From: Streptococcus mitis | GTDB lineage: Bacteria > Bacillota > Bacilli > Lactobacillales > Streptococcaceae | Assembly (NCBI RefSeq): GCF_013305725.1 | Contig: NZ_CP047883.1 | Location: 1,467,001 to 1,531,000, forward strand | Direction of reading: 5' to 3' | DNA length: 64,000 nt | Shown here: positions 31,011 through 39,687 of the stretch, in pieces | Position numbering within the stretch: the stretch's first letter is position 1 | Layout: each line of letters begins with the position of its first letter | Program-made: the position numbers and the translations under genes | The notes under the pieces: generated by a model | Databases searched by the model: none | What the model saw: only the letters and a program-made list of their open reading frames with translations | Told to the model about the DNA's origin: nothing

Positions 31011-33032
31011 CTATTTTCCTTTCATAATTGTCATAGAAACACGAGATTCTTTCTGCGCTTGACGGTAAAGCGTCAGAACTGCACTAGCTAGAAAGACTAA
31101 TAAAGTGAGCAAGCCAATCACCAAGTCTCGACTGCTTAAAATAAAGAGACTAGCACCAAATACAAAACTGGCAAATTGACTAACCATATACTGAGCATGT
31201 GTTTCAAAAAATCGTAAACCTGAAATTCGTTTAATCAAGATATCTCGACGGAATTGCTCGAAATATAGAAGATTGACAGAATAAAAGAGTAACAAGGAAC
31301 TAGCTATTCCAACAATAGCTCCTAGGATTAAAGTTGCTGTTTCAGTTTGAACTTCATTATAACGAGTTAGATAAACACTTCTTCCTTCTTTAAGATAGGA
31401 TACTTGCTCATAAATTCCTGCATTTTTCAAGAGTTTAATCCCATCTTCATATCCTTTGACAAAGATATTCTTACCAGCATTGATAGACCAACTAGATTTG
31501 GAAATGATACTATCACCTATAGATGTTGGAGTAAATACAACTAAAATCGGATCAGTCAAATACTGAGTGGATACGGGATTCTCACCGTTATTATAAACAA
31601 ACCGCTTTTCTCCAGTTGGAAGATAACTAACAATCGCTCTCATTTCATACTCTAAAGGAGCACTTGCCTCCTCACCAGATTTTCCATAATCACTCAATCT
31701 TTCTTCAAAAGCTTTCTTAAGTTCTGCTTCCTGTGAACGAAGAGATTCTGGTAATAAGAGTCCAAATTCCCCTTTTTGAAGATGGGCTAGTTTCTGTCTA
31801 GTCTCACCATTTACAGATACATTTTCCTTGTCCAAATAACTTGGACTGACATAGAGAACATTAGCATTTGGACTATAGGTATCCAGTGTCTCTCCCTGTT
31901 CATTTTTTCCTTGAGGATTTGCAAAATGAATGAGATTATCTTTTACAAATAGAGCCTGTTCTTCTTCGATTGCTTCCTTGGCAAAGGCATACCACTTATT
32001 CTGATTTTCTGTATCTTTTACTCTATCACCTAAGCCAAAGAAAATCTGGTAATAGTCTGCTCTATCCTGCCATGCTTGTTTTGAAATTTCAAGTTCTTTC
32101 AATCGTTGGTAAGACGTCAAACCTGTCTTAACAGCGTAGCCTACTGTAAAGACAGCAACTAACTGACACAATAGGGTTAAAGCCATCAAGCGTTTAAGGG
32201 GTAATCTCCCCTTAATAACGGGAACTAATGCTTTGTAACTCAAACTCATTAGATAAAGGAGCATTAGTAAAATTGAAATACCCAATAAAAACAACAGATA
32301 GAAACTAATCCCAAAACCATAGGTGGCTAACAAGACAGGATAAAACAAACCTTGACTAAAAAGAACGACTCCCCCACCTAGGAAGGAAAGGAGGGCTGAT
32401 AGAAGGAGCCATTTGATATCAGTAGATAAAGAATGCCCCATGATGGATAAGAGAGTCTGACCAGAAAAGAGTTTTATACCTGCAGCTCTCATTTCCTTAA
32501 TCCGAGTGATAATCACTAGAGCAAAGAAAGATAAGCCAAATATTGCTAAACTAATTAAAATAAGGGGAATTAGTAACATTCTAAAAGCAAGAGAATAGGG
32601 CGCTGTCTTTCGGTCAGGAATTGCTTTATAACCCAAATCTCCTAATTTATCGGCAAGCTTTTCTTTCGTCAAGGAGCCTGACAAAAGGAGATAACTATTT
32701 AGCGGATCACTACGTTCACGACTTTCTTGGCTAGCTTCTTGGAATTCTTTTGGTAAAGTTCCCTGACCATAAGTTGCATAAGTAAAGTGAGTCGTCCCAT
32801 CCTTACTCGGCTCTACAATTCTTCTAGCTATTAAACTCTGTTCTGAGTTTGCAAAATTCTCTAATTCCTTTTCAAATACCTCACGCGTCGGTTCCTGAGT
32901 ATCTTTTTTAACACGAAGTAAGGAAACGGAATCATAGCTTGCATATAAATATTGTGGCGCACGTAAGACAATAATCCAAGCAAAGAAAAAGCTGAGAAAA
33001 AAAGTTGATAATAATATGAATAGTTTCTTCAT
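31011..33032 (-). CDS. DUF1430 bacteriocin-associated membrane permease
   Basis: A 673-residue membrane protein with an N-terminal membrane segment (KLFILLSTFFLSFFFAW), a large extracytoplasmic part, three further segments at about 160-300, a second extracytoplasmic domain (about 330-560) and three C-terminal segments, the 'bacteriocin-associated integral membrane protein' layout. The start at 33032 follows AAGGAG by 8 bases; the longer frame (33071) is rejected. It forms an exporter with the ATPase downstream. Function in this strain is unproven. Confidence 0.85.
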   Translation of the reverse strand: MKKLFILLSTFFLSFFFAWIIVLRAPQYLYASYDSVSLLRVKKDTQEPTREVFEKELENFANSEQSLIARRIVEPSKDGTTHFTYATYGQGTLPKEFQEASQESRERSDPLNSYLLLSGSLTKEKLADKLGDLGYKAIPDRKTAPYSLAFRMLLIPLILISLAIFGLSFFALVIITRIKEMRAAGIKLFSGQTLLSIMGHSLSTDIKWLLLSALLSFLGGGVVLFSQGLFYPVLLATYGFGISFYLLFLLGISILLMLLYLMSLSYKALVPVIKGRLPLKRLMALTLLCQLVAVFTVGYAVKTGLTSYQRLKELEISKQAWQDRADYYQIFFGLGDRVKDTENQNKWYAFAKEAIEEEQALFVKDNLIHFANPQGKNEQGETLDTYSPNANVLYVSPSYLDKENVSVNGETRQKLAHLQKGEFGLLLPESLRSQEAELKKAFEERLSDYGKSGEEASAPLEYEMRAIVSYLPTGEKRFVYNNGENPVSTQYLTDPILVVFTPTSIGDSIISKSSWSINAGKNIFVKGYEDGIKLLKNAGIYEQVSYLKEGRSVYLTRYNEVQTETATLILGAIVGIASSLLLFYSVNLLYFEQFRRDILIKRISGLRFFETHAQYMVSQFASFVFGASLFILSSRDLVIGLLTLLVFLASAVLTLYRQAQKESRVSMTIMKGK

Positions 33033-33107
33033 AGTAGACTCCTTGTATAAGAGAATAACCCTATAGAACAAAGATTTTATGTTTTATAAATTCTTAGAAT
33101 TATTTTC

Positions 33108-33146
33108 CTAGTTTAATCCATTACACCCTGAGCACCAAGACAACAA
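33108..33146 (-). CDS. Candidate 12-residue leader peptide (TTG start)
   Basis: GAGGAAGG is followed by TTG and a 12-codon frame ending with Trp-Cys-Ser-Gly-Cys-Asn-Gly before a TAG, 75 bp upstream of the DUF1430 permease. An inverted motif CGTTTTCAAAACG lies just before it. It could be a short secreted or leader peptide, or chance; the TTG start and size give little statistical support. The rest of 33147-33375 is A+T-rich with no gene recognised. Confidence 0.2.
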   Translation of the reverse strand: MLSWCSGCNGLN

Positions 33147-33375
33147 ATTTAATCCTTCCTCGTTTTGAAAACGATTTCTTATAATTTAAGTATATCACTT
33201 TCTATATAATCTATCAACATATTTTACCAAAATATTATTAGTAATAGAATTTTACAGTTCCCTTAAAAATAGATGTCATTAACGAATTTTATACAAGTTT
33301 TTCCCATTCATATTATCCAAGCAAAAGAGATGATATTAACTAAAAAGCAATTCAAACTATTGTAAAATTGATACA

Positions 33376-33403
33376 AAAAAAGAGAGCCAAAACTCTCTTT
33401 TTA
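33376..33403 (-). terminator. Terminator of the typA-DUF3165 unit
   Basis: AAAGAGAG pairs with CTCTCTTT around TTTTGG with a T-run on the minus strand, overlapping the DUF3165 stop codon. Confidence 0.85.
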
Positions 33404-33655
33404 TCTTCTTTTACTTTTATGGACCGACATGAGGGTAATATCTCGCAAGCTAAAATATGCTAGGAAGAGCATAGCGACTGCGATGAAGAATTCTGTCGGT
33501 AGCTGAAAGATTTGCAGGACAGACAGCATCAGCAAAATCAAAAGTGCTACGAAAGCAAAGACGACAAGGACGATGTTGACTGTCCCTTTAATACTTTCTG
33601 GTGTCACAAATACATAGAGTAGTAATAAGAGGAGTCCTATGATTAAATAAACCAT
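33401..33655 (-). CDS. DUF3165 small membrane protein
   Basis: An 84-residue protein with three hydrophobic segments (about 2-15, 24-47 and 52-68) and a basic end (HKSKRR). It matches the streptococcal DUF3165 family, of unknown function. It follows typA by 19 bp and shares its terminator, so the two are probably co-transcribed. Confidence 0.78.
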   Translation of the reverse strand: MVYLIIGLLLLLLYVFVTPESIKGTVNIVLVVFAFVALLILLMLSVLQIFQLPTEFFIAVAMLFLAYFSLRDITLMSVHKSKRR

Positions 33656-33674
33656 CTTTATCTCTTTCTAGCTC

Positions 33675-35516
33675 TTATTCAGCTGATTTTTTCTTCTTGT
33701 TAGCTTTCTCACGCTCTGCTTTGTTAAGGATTTGTTTACGCAAACGGATAGACTCAGGCGTTACTTCCATGTACTCATCGTCGTTCAAGAACTCAAGAGA
33801 CTCTTCAAGTGTCAAGATACGAGGTGTCTTGATAACAGCTGTTTGGTCCTTAGTAGCTGAACGGACGTTGGTCATTTGTTTTGCCTTAGTGATGTTAACT
33901 GTCAAGTCATTTTCACGAGAGTTTTCACCGATGATCATTCCTTCATAAACCTCAGTACCTGGGTTGACAAAGATTGTTCCACGTTCTTCGATAGACATGA
34001 TTGAGTAAGTTGTAGCCTTACCAGCATCAATAGAAACAAGGGCACCACGGTGACGTCCACCAATTTCCCCTGGAATCAATGGCAAGTATTGGTCGAAGGT
34101 ATGGTTCATGATACCGTAACCACGAGTCATTGACAAGAACTCAGTTGAGTATCCAATCAACCCACGCGCAGGAACAAGGAAGACCAAACGAGTTTGACCA
34201 TTACCAGTTGAAATCATATCCAACATTTCACCTTTACGTTCAGAAAGGCTTTGGATAACAGATCCTTGGTATTCTTCTGGAGTGTCGATTTGAACACGTT
34301 CAAATGGTTCACATTTAACACCATCAATTTCTTTTACGATAACCTCTGGACGAGATACTTGAAGTTCATATCCTTCACGACGCATTGTTTCGATAAGGAT
34401 TGACAAGTGCAATTCTCCACGTCCTGAAACAGTCCATTTGTCTGGTGAATCAGTTGGGTCAACACGGAGGGAAACGTCTGTTTGCAATTCGGCCTGCAAG
34501 CGTTCTTCTACCTTACGAGAAGTCACCCATTTACCTTCTTTACCAGCAAATGGTGAGTTGTTGACCAAGAATGTCATTTGAAGAGTTGGCTCATCGATGT
34601 GTAGGATTGGAAGAGCTTCAACTGCGTCTGTCGGAGTAATGGTTTCACCGACAAAGATATCTTCCATACCTGAAACGGCAATCAAGTCACCTGCTTTAGC
34701 TTCTTGGATTTCACGACGTTCCAAACCAAAGAAACCGAAGAGTTTTGTAACACGGAAGTTTTTAGTTGTACCGTCAAGTTTAGAAAGGGTAACTTGGTCC
34801 CCAACCTTAACAGTACCACGGAAGACACGACCGATACCGATACGTCCAACAAAGTCGTTGTAGTCCAAAAGTGACACTTGGAACTGCAAAGGCTCATCTG
34901 AGTTATCTACTGGAGCTGGGATATGGTCAATAATCGTGTCAAAGATTGGTGCCATAGTCGCTTCTTGGTCAGCTGGATCATCCGACAATGAAGAAGTTCC
35001 GTTGATCGCTGAAGCATACACAACTGGGAAGTCAAGCTGGTCGTCATCTGCACCAAGCTCGATGAAAAGCTCCAAGACTTCGTCCACTACTTCTGCTGGA
35101 CGAGCTGATGGTTTATCGATTTTGTTAACAACCACGATTGGGACAAGATCTTGTTCCAAGGCTTTTTTCAATACGAAACGAGTTTGTGGCATGGTTCCTT
35201 CGTAGGCATCTACGACCAAGACAACACCGTCAACCATTTTCATGATACGCTCAACTTCTCCACCGAAGTCCGCGTGTCCTGGTGTGTCCATGATGTTGAT
35301 ACGAGTTCCGTTGTAGGCAACGGCTGTATTTTTAGCAAGGATAGTAATTCCACGCTCTTTTTCGATATCGTTTGAGTCCATAGCACGCTCAGCCAATTCA
35401 GTACGTGCATCAAGCGTTTCTGATTGTTTCAATAATTCGTCAACGAGGGTTGTTTTCCCGTGGTCAACGTGGGCGATAATCGCAATGTTACGGATATCTT
35501 CTCTTAATTTTGTCAT
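33675..35516 (-). CDS. typA: Ribosome-associated GTPase TypA/BipA
   Basis: A 613-residue translational GTPase. The G motifs are AHVDHGKTT (about 14-22), [12 protein letters not shown] (G3) and VVNKIDKP (G4), followed by EF-G-like domains and the BipA-specific C-terminal domain. It acts on the ribosome in stress and cold adaptation and assembly. The start at 35516 follows GAGG; the 7 codons upstream (from 35537) are rejected. Strong codon bias indicates high expression. Confidence 0.96.
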   Translation of the reverse strand: MTKLREDIRNIAIIAHVDHGKTTLVDELLKQSETLDARTELAERAMDSNDIEKERGITILAKNTAVAYNGTRINIMDTPGHADFGGEVERIMKMVDGVVLVVDAYEGTMPQTRFVLKKALEQDLVPIVVVNKIDKPSARPAEVVDEVLELFIELGADDDQLDFPVVYASAINGTSSLSDDPADQEATMAPIFDTIIDHIPAPVDNSDEPLQFQVSLLDYNDFVGRIGIGRVFRGTVKVGDQVTLSKLDGTTKNFRVTKLFGFFGLERREIQEAKAGDLIAVSGMEDIFVGETITPTDAVEALPILHIDEPTLQMTFLVNNSPFAGKEGKWVTSRKVEERLQAELQTDVSLRVDPTDSPDKWTVSGRGELHLSILIETMRREGYELQVSRPEVIVKEIDGVKCEPFERVQIDTPEEYQGSVIQSLSERKGEMLDMISTGNGQTRLVFLVPARGLIGYSTEFLSMTRGYGIMNHTFDQYLPLIPGEIGGRHRGALVSIDAGKATTYSIMSIEERGTIFVNPGTEVYEGMIIGENSRENDLTVNITKAKQMTNVRSATKDQTAVIKTPRILTLEESLEFLNDDEYMEVTPESIRLRKQILNKAEREKANKKKKSAE

Positions 35517-35677
35517 GATTTCCTCTATAATATTCAAAATTTATTTTCTAACTGAACGATTATACCATATTTTCAAGTAAATAACATAACTCAAGCAAGT
35601 GTAAATGTTTTCACTCTGCTTTTCTTTTCATGTCAAGCCTTTTCAAAGCAAGCGACTTATGATAAGATAGGCACAGT

Positions 35678-36403
35678 ATGCGTTTAGATAATTTATTAGC
35701 CCAAGAAACAGTTAGCCGAAAGGCCATGAAACAAGCCTTACTCAAAGGGGACATTCTCGTCGATGGTTGCCCAGCCCGCTCCCTAGCCCAAAATATCGAT
35801 ACAGGACTTCAGGAACTCCTTTTTCAGGACCGTATCATTCAAGGCTATGAACACACCTATCTTATGCTTCATAAGCCTGCTGCTGTCGTGACAGCCAATA
35901 AAGACAAGGAACTCCAAACCGTCATGGATCTCCTTTCACCTGACATCCAGTCTGACAAGCTCTATGCCGTCGGCCGACTGGACCGAGATACGACAGGGCT
36001 CCTCCTCTTGACCGATAACGGTCCCTTGGGCTTTCAGCTCCTCCATCCCCAATATCATGTCGATAAGACTTATCAGGTTGAGGTTAATGGACTTCTAACA
36101 CCTGACCATATTCAAGCCTTTCAAAAAGGAATTGTCTTTTTAGATGGCACTGTCTGTAAACCTGCAAGACTAGAGATTCTATCTGCAAGTCCTTCCTACA
36201 GTCAAGCCTCTATCACCATTTCAGAAGGAAAATTTCATCAAATCAAGAAAATGTTCCTCTCGGTTGGTGTTAAGGTGACCTCCCTCAAACGAGTTCAGTT
36301 CGATGAGTTTACATTAGACCCAGAACTAGCAGAAGGTCAATACCGTCCCTTAAACCAAGAGGAATTGAAAATCATTAAAAATCACTTAGAGAAAAGTGGA
36401 TAA
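35678..36403 (+). CDS. rsuA: RsuA-family 16S rRNA pseudouridine synthase
   Basis: A 241-residue enzyme with an N-terminal S4 RNA-binding domain (MRLDNLLAQETVSRKAMKQALL) and a pseudouridine synthase domain whose catalytic Asp is in GRLDRDTTGLLLLT (about residue 104). It is expected to modify 16S rRNA. No Shine-Dalgarno is present: TATGATAAGAT ends 9 bp before the ATG, so the message is leaderless or nearly so. Confidence 0.9.
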   Translation: MRLDNLLAQETVSRKAMKQALLKGDILVDGCPARSLAQNIDTGLQELLFQDRIIQGYEHTYLMLHKPAAVVTANKDKELQTVMDLLSPDIQSDKLYAVGRLDRDTTGLLLLTDNGPLGFQLLHPQYHVDKTYQVEVNGLLTPDHIQAFQKGIVFLDGTVCKPARLEILSASPSYSQASITISEGKFHQIKKMFLSVGVKVTSLKRVQFDEFTLDPELAEGQYRPLNQEELKIIKNHLEKSG

Positions 36404-36406
36404 AAG

Positions 36407-36434
36407 AAAAAAGCTTTATGTTTAAAGCTTTTTG
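36407..36434. terminator. Bidirectional terminator
   Basis: AAAAAGCTTTA pairs with TAAAGCTTTTT with A- and T-rich flanks, between the convergent rsuA and DUF4190-like genes. Confidence 0.82.
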
Positions 36435-36442
36435 TTTATTGC

Positions 36443-36670
36443 TTATCTAAAAAATACTGCGACGGCTACAATCCAGTTAAGTACAGAAACCACAAGTCCT
36501 ACGATGTTGAGAATTTTTTCTGTTTTATAGTCTAGTCCAGATTCTTTTTGGTATGAAAAAGCCAAGACCAATCCTATGATCCCCAAAATCAGGCCTACAA
36601 TTGGAAATAACAAACCAAGAATAATCGACAAAATACCCACAAAAAGTGGATTTTTCTTCTTTTCTTTCAT
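36443..36670 (-). CDS. DUF4190-like small membrane protein
   Basis: A 75-residue protein with two membrane segments (about 10-33 and 52-73) and a basic N-terminus (MKEKKKNP). The Gly/Ile-rich first helix (ILGLLFPIVGLILGIIGLVLAF) resembles DUF4190-type short membrane proteins. Function unknown. Single gene. Confidence 0.65.
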   Translation of the reverse strand: MKEKKKNPLFVGILSIILGLLFPIVGLILGIIGLVLAFSYQKESGLDYKTEKILNIVGLVVSVLNWIVAVAVFFR

Positions 36671-36758
36671 GTTCTAAGAACTCCTTAAATTTTATACAAA
36701 TTAATTATACTATAAAACAATAGCTTCATCCTATCATTCGACTAATTTGGAAATAAGG

Positions 36759-37139
36759 TTAGCTAGTCTTCACTTTCCCTTTCCAAGAATCCAAGCCATA
36801 AGAAAGGATATAAATCTCAGAAAAACCTTGTTTTTTCAAGTAAAGAGCTGCATTTGTCACACGTTGCGCACGTTGGTTTTCGTAAAGAAGGACAGGTTTA
36901 TCTTTACGAAGGGCTGCAAGACTAGTCTTCAACTGACTTGAAGGAATATTGCGGGCACCAAGGATATGTTTTCTGTGGAATTCAGCTGGGTCGCGCAAAT
37001 CAATCAATTGACCCGTACGAATCAAGGCTTCAAATTCCTCATTATCTACGATTTTAGCCGCACGACGAATACGAAGATAGTTAAAGCCCATCCATGTCAA
37101 CATTGCCAGTATAAGTGCCCACAAAATCCAAGTAACCAT
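36759..37139 (-). CDS. Membrane-anchored rhodanese-like protein
   Basis: A 126-residue protein with an N-terminal membrane helix (residues 2-20) and a rhodanese domain: LIDLRDPAEFHRKHILGARNIP is the typical CH2 motif. The catalytic Cys of the active loop is absent (the loop region reads LLYENQRAQR), so sulfur transfer is unlikely and a binding role is more probable. It overlaps the upstream YqgQ gene by one base. Confidence 0.82.
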   Translation of the reverse strand: MVTWILWALILAMLTWMGFNYLRIRRAAKIVDNEEFEALIRTGQLIDLRDPAEFHRKHILGARNIPSSQLKTSLAALRKDKPVLLYENQRAQRVTNAALYLKKQGFSEIYILSYGLDSWKGKVKTS

Positions 37140-37360
37140 TAGTTCTTTTCTCCATTTTTCTCAATATAATCCAATTCTACCTTGTGCTCTCTGCGAAGAA
37201 CTGCTTCTGCCTCTAGATAGTCCAATTTATCCATCAACCCTGCATCGTAAATCCGAGAGAGTTCCAACTTCATCAGTTCAATATCATATAAGCGTTTTCC
37301 CATGTAAACAATAATACCAAATCGTTTGAGGAATTGCTGCACATCATAGAATGTTTTCAT
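37139..37360 (-). CDS. YqgQ family protein
   Basis: A 73-residue cytosolic three-helix protein (TFYDVQQFLKRFG... YDIELMKLELSRIYDAGL) of the YqgQ family, unknown function; in Bacillus it neighbours a glucokinase gene. ATG at 37360 gives the family length and stands 7 nt after an extended -10 (TGC-TAGAAT), so the mRNA is probably leaderless. The 16-codon longer frame would span the promoter. Co-transcribed with the rhodanese gene. Confidence 0.83.
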   Translation of the reverse strand: MKTFYDVQQFLKRFGIIVYMGKRLYDIELMKLELSRIYDAGLMDKLDYLEAEAVLRREHKVELDYIEKNGEKN

Positions 37361-37367
37361 AAGACTC

Positions 37368-37376
37368 ATTCTAGCA
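37368..37376 (-). promoter_or_regulatory. Extended -10 of the YqgQ-rhodanese operon
   Basis: TGC-TAGAAT on the minus strand, 7 nt before the YqgQ ATG; no ribosome site is present. Confidence 0.6.
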
Positions 37377-37455
37377 AATTTTTGTGTTTTTTTCAAGAAG
37401 AGACTCATACAAGAAGTAGCACAGAAATTAAAAAAGCTGCATCTTCTGCAACTTT

Positions 37456-38052
37456 TTAATCTGGCGGGAAATATCCCAACTGCTCAGCGATGTGAATTGC
37501 CTCCTGCCTGTTAGTCACTCCCAATTTTGAAAAGATATTGGCCAAGTGATTGGAAACTGTACGTTTACTCACATAGACCTTGTCACAGACATCATCAATG
37601 GTCAAGCCATTTCTAACCAGTTCTAGTATCTCGATTTCTCGTGGTGTTAGCACCTCTACCATCACTTCATCTGAAAAGATCTTACCTCCTAGATAAATCT
37701 TTTCCAGTTTTTTCACCAACTCATCTGGATCTATACTTTTATCTAGAAAGCCATAAGCCCCCATAACTTTAGCTCGATGTTCATACATTTTTTTACTGTA
37801 ACCTGTCAAAATCACAACCTTACTAGAACAACCATTGTCGATAATCTCTTGTGCCAAGGTCAGCCCATCATCTTGATACAGACTCGTCAGGTTAATATCA
37901 ATCAAAATAATGTCGTAGTCATTAAAAGCAATCTCCGAAATAGTCGAAAAATTATCTACTAACTGGACCTTTTTAATGTTTTCCGATAACTCTAAAATCA
38001 TCTTGATACTTTGGCTAAATAATTTATGATCATCAATTAACAAAATTTTCAT
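37456..38052 (-). CDS. NarL/LuxR-type response regulator
   Basis: A 198-residue regulator with an N-terminal receiver (phosphoacceptor Asp in DIILIDINLTS, about residue 52; LIDDHK acidic pocket) and a C-terminal LuxR helix-turn-helix (LTPREIEILELVRNG...VSKRTVSNHLANIFSKLG). It overlaps its kinase gene by 20 bp. The start at 38052 follows AAGGAG. The location beside an ABC pair and peptide genes suggests control of a peptide-related response. Confidence 0.9.
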   Translation of the reverse strand: MKILLIDDHKLFSQSIKMILELSENIKKVQLVDNFSTISEIAFNDYDIILIDINLTSLYQDDGLTLAQEIIDNGCSSKVVILTGYSKKMYEHRAKVMGAYGFLDKSIDPDELVKKLEKIYLGGKIFSDEVMVEVLTPREIEILELVRNGLTIDDVCDKVYVSKRTVSNHLANIFSKLGVTNRQEAIHIAEQLGYFPPD

Positions 38053-39607
38053 AACACAACTCCTTATCAATCGGGAGAGTAATTTCTACACGAAATCTCT
38101 TATTATTTTCAAAAATCTGCATTTGACCACCTAAAACACTAATTTTATTAGACATATTTTTCAAGCCATAACCTAAGGATTTTTCTGTTTGAAGGCAGTC
38201 ATTTTCAGAAATGATAAAAATAGTGTCATCATGCACATCAATCTTCAAAGAAATCCTTCCACCACTAGCGTACTTAACGGCATTGGTCGCCAATTCCTCA
38301 ACCAGACGATAGGCAATTTTATCGTAAGGAGATAAAAGCCTAAAGTGGACAGGAAACTGTGTGACGACTTCATTTTCTGCGTGATAGCGCTTGACAATCC
38401 GATTAATCAGCCCTTGATACTGGATGTCTAACTGCTCGTCTGTTTCTACCATTGGCTGATAATAATCCATCCGCTCGCAAATCCGCTGAACCAACTCCTC
38501 TGTCACCAGATTGATCTGTTCACCAAAAGCTTGATTGCTACTATATTTATTGAAATTTTTTATTGCCATCACATTTTGCAGGATTTCATTGTGAAGAAAT
38601 TCGGAGAACTGTTGTTCTGTATCTTCATTTGCCAGCAGATTTTTCACCATACGGTTACGCTTTAAAAAGAGAACTTTTACATAATCCCTAGAATCTAGCA
38701 TTTCAGCAGAACGAAAAAGGCGAATCAATTCTTCCGAACAAATCCCGAACAATAGTAACATGATATTCAAGACCAAAAAACTCGTGTTTAAATCTAGACG
38801 AAAGATGATGAAAATGCCTACTAACAAAAACATAACCAGTAAAAACAAGCGTGAAAATGCTTTTATATAGGACAATTTCAACTCTGATACCCTTTTTTGA
38901 AGAGAGCTGACAATCGTTTTGAAGTGTAAAAAAGCTAAGATACCAAGAATTTCTAGATACCAGACTAGGTTCATCACTCCTGATCCCCTCGTATTGATAT
39001 ACAAAAAGAAATAAGAAAGAGGCAATATCAAAGCTAATATCCACAAATTTCGTCTCTGATACTTGAGTTTACTTTTCAACTCTTGATGATATAAAATCAG
39101 TAAAATCAAGGGAACAAGGTTTAAAAAGAAAGACGCAAACAAGGACAGAAATAGAAAAATTGAAGGACTTAACAGATACGAACTAATGGTGATTAGTGTC
39201 AACACAAAGGACACACTCAACAGTTCTTCTCCTATTTTCTCTCCCAGAAAGATAATAGACAGAGAACTATACACCAATAAAAAAGAGTTTAGCGGATGAA
39301 GAATATCAAAAAAGTGCAACAGGGTGTTCGCAACTCCTTGATTAAATATGGATTGCCAGCTAATGAGAAACATCATCAGGAGCAACCAAAGTTTTAACTC
39401 ACTATACCGAAAGGTCACAATATTACAAATATAGCTAAATACAATTAAGGCAATAATTAGCAATAAAACCATCTGCAAGGAAAAATCTGTCGAAAAGTCC
39501 AGAGGAATTCTATAATAAATATAAATCATTAAAGCTAGATGATTAAAAATCGTCAACCACCACAATAAAAGTGAGTTTTTCGAGAGCGATTTGACAAACT
39601 GTTTCAT
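38033..39607 (-). CDS. Sensor histidine kinase, polytopic
   Basis: A 524-residue kinase. Residues 1-290 contain about eight membrane helices with no clear extracellular sensor domain. The phosphoacceptor His is in FLHNEILQNVM (about residue 338), and the HATPase N-box is LVEELATNAVKYASGG with GYGLKNMSNKI (G-box) near the end. Such N-terminal multi-helix sensors often detect peptides or membrane state. Promoter TATAAT at 39639-39644 is preceded by a dyad, so it has its own transcription start. Confidence 0.9.
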   Translation of the reverse strand: MKQFVKSLSKNSLLLWWLTIFNHLALMIYIYYRIPLDFSTDFSLQMVLLLIIALIVFSYICNIVTFRYSELKLWLLLMMFLISWQSIFNQGVANTLLHFFDILHPLNSFLLVYSSLSIIFLGEKIGEELLSVSFVLTLITISSYLLSPSIFLFLSLFASFFLNLVPLILLILYHQELKSKLKYQRRNLWILALILPLSYFFLYINTRGSGVMNLVWYLEILGILAFLHFKTIVSSLQKRVSELKLSYIKAFSRLFLLVMFLLVGIFIIFRLDLNTSFLVLNIMLLLFGICSEELIRLFRSAEMLDSRDYVKVLFLKRNRMVKNLLANEDTEQQFSEFLHNEILQNVMAIKNFNKYSSNQAFGEQINLVTEELVQRICERMDYYQPMVETDEQLDIQYQGLINRIVKRYHAENEVVTQFPVHFRLLSPYDKIAYRLVEELATNAVKYASGGRISLKIDVHDDTIFIISENDCLQTEKSLGYGLKNMSNKISVLGGQMQIFENNKRFRVEITLPIDKELCYENFVN

Positions 39608-39648
39608 ATGTATCCACTTCCTGAACTACTTTAATATCATTATAACAC

Positions 39649-39683
39649 AATACCAGAATTGTCGGATAGGCAACTCTGGTATT
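39649..39683. promoter_or_regulatory. Dyad between the ABC permease and the histidine kinase
   Basis: AATACCAGA (39649-39657) and TCTGGTATT (39675-39683) form a 9-bp inverted repeat directly upstream of the kinase -10 box. It lacks a T-run on either strand, so an operator is as likely as a terminator. Confidence 0.5.
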
Positions 39684-39687
39684 TGAC

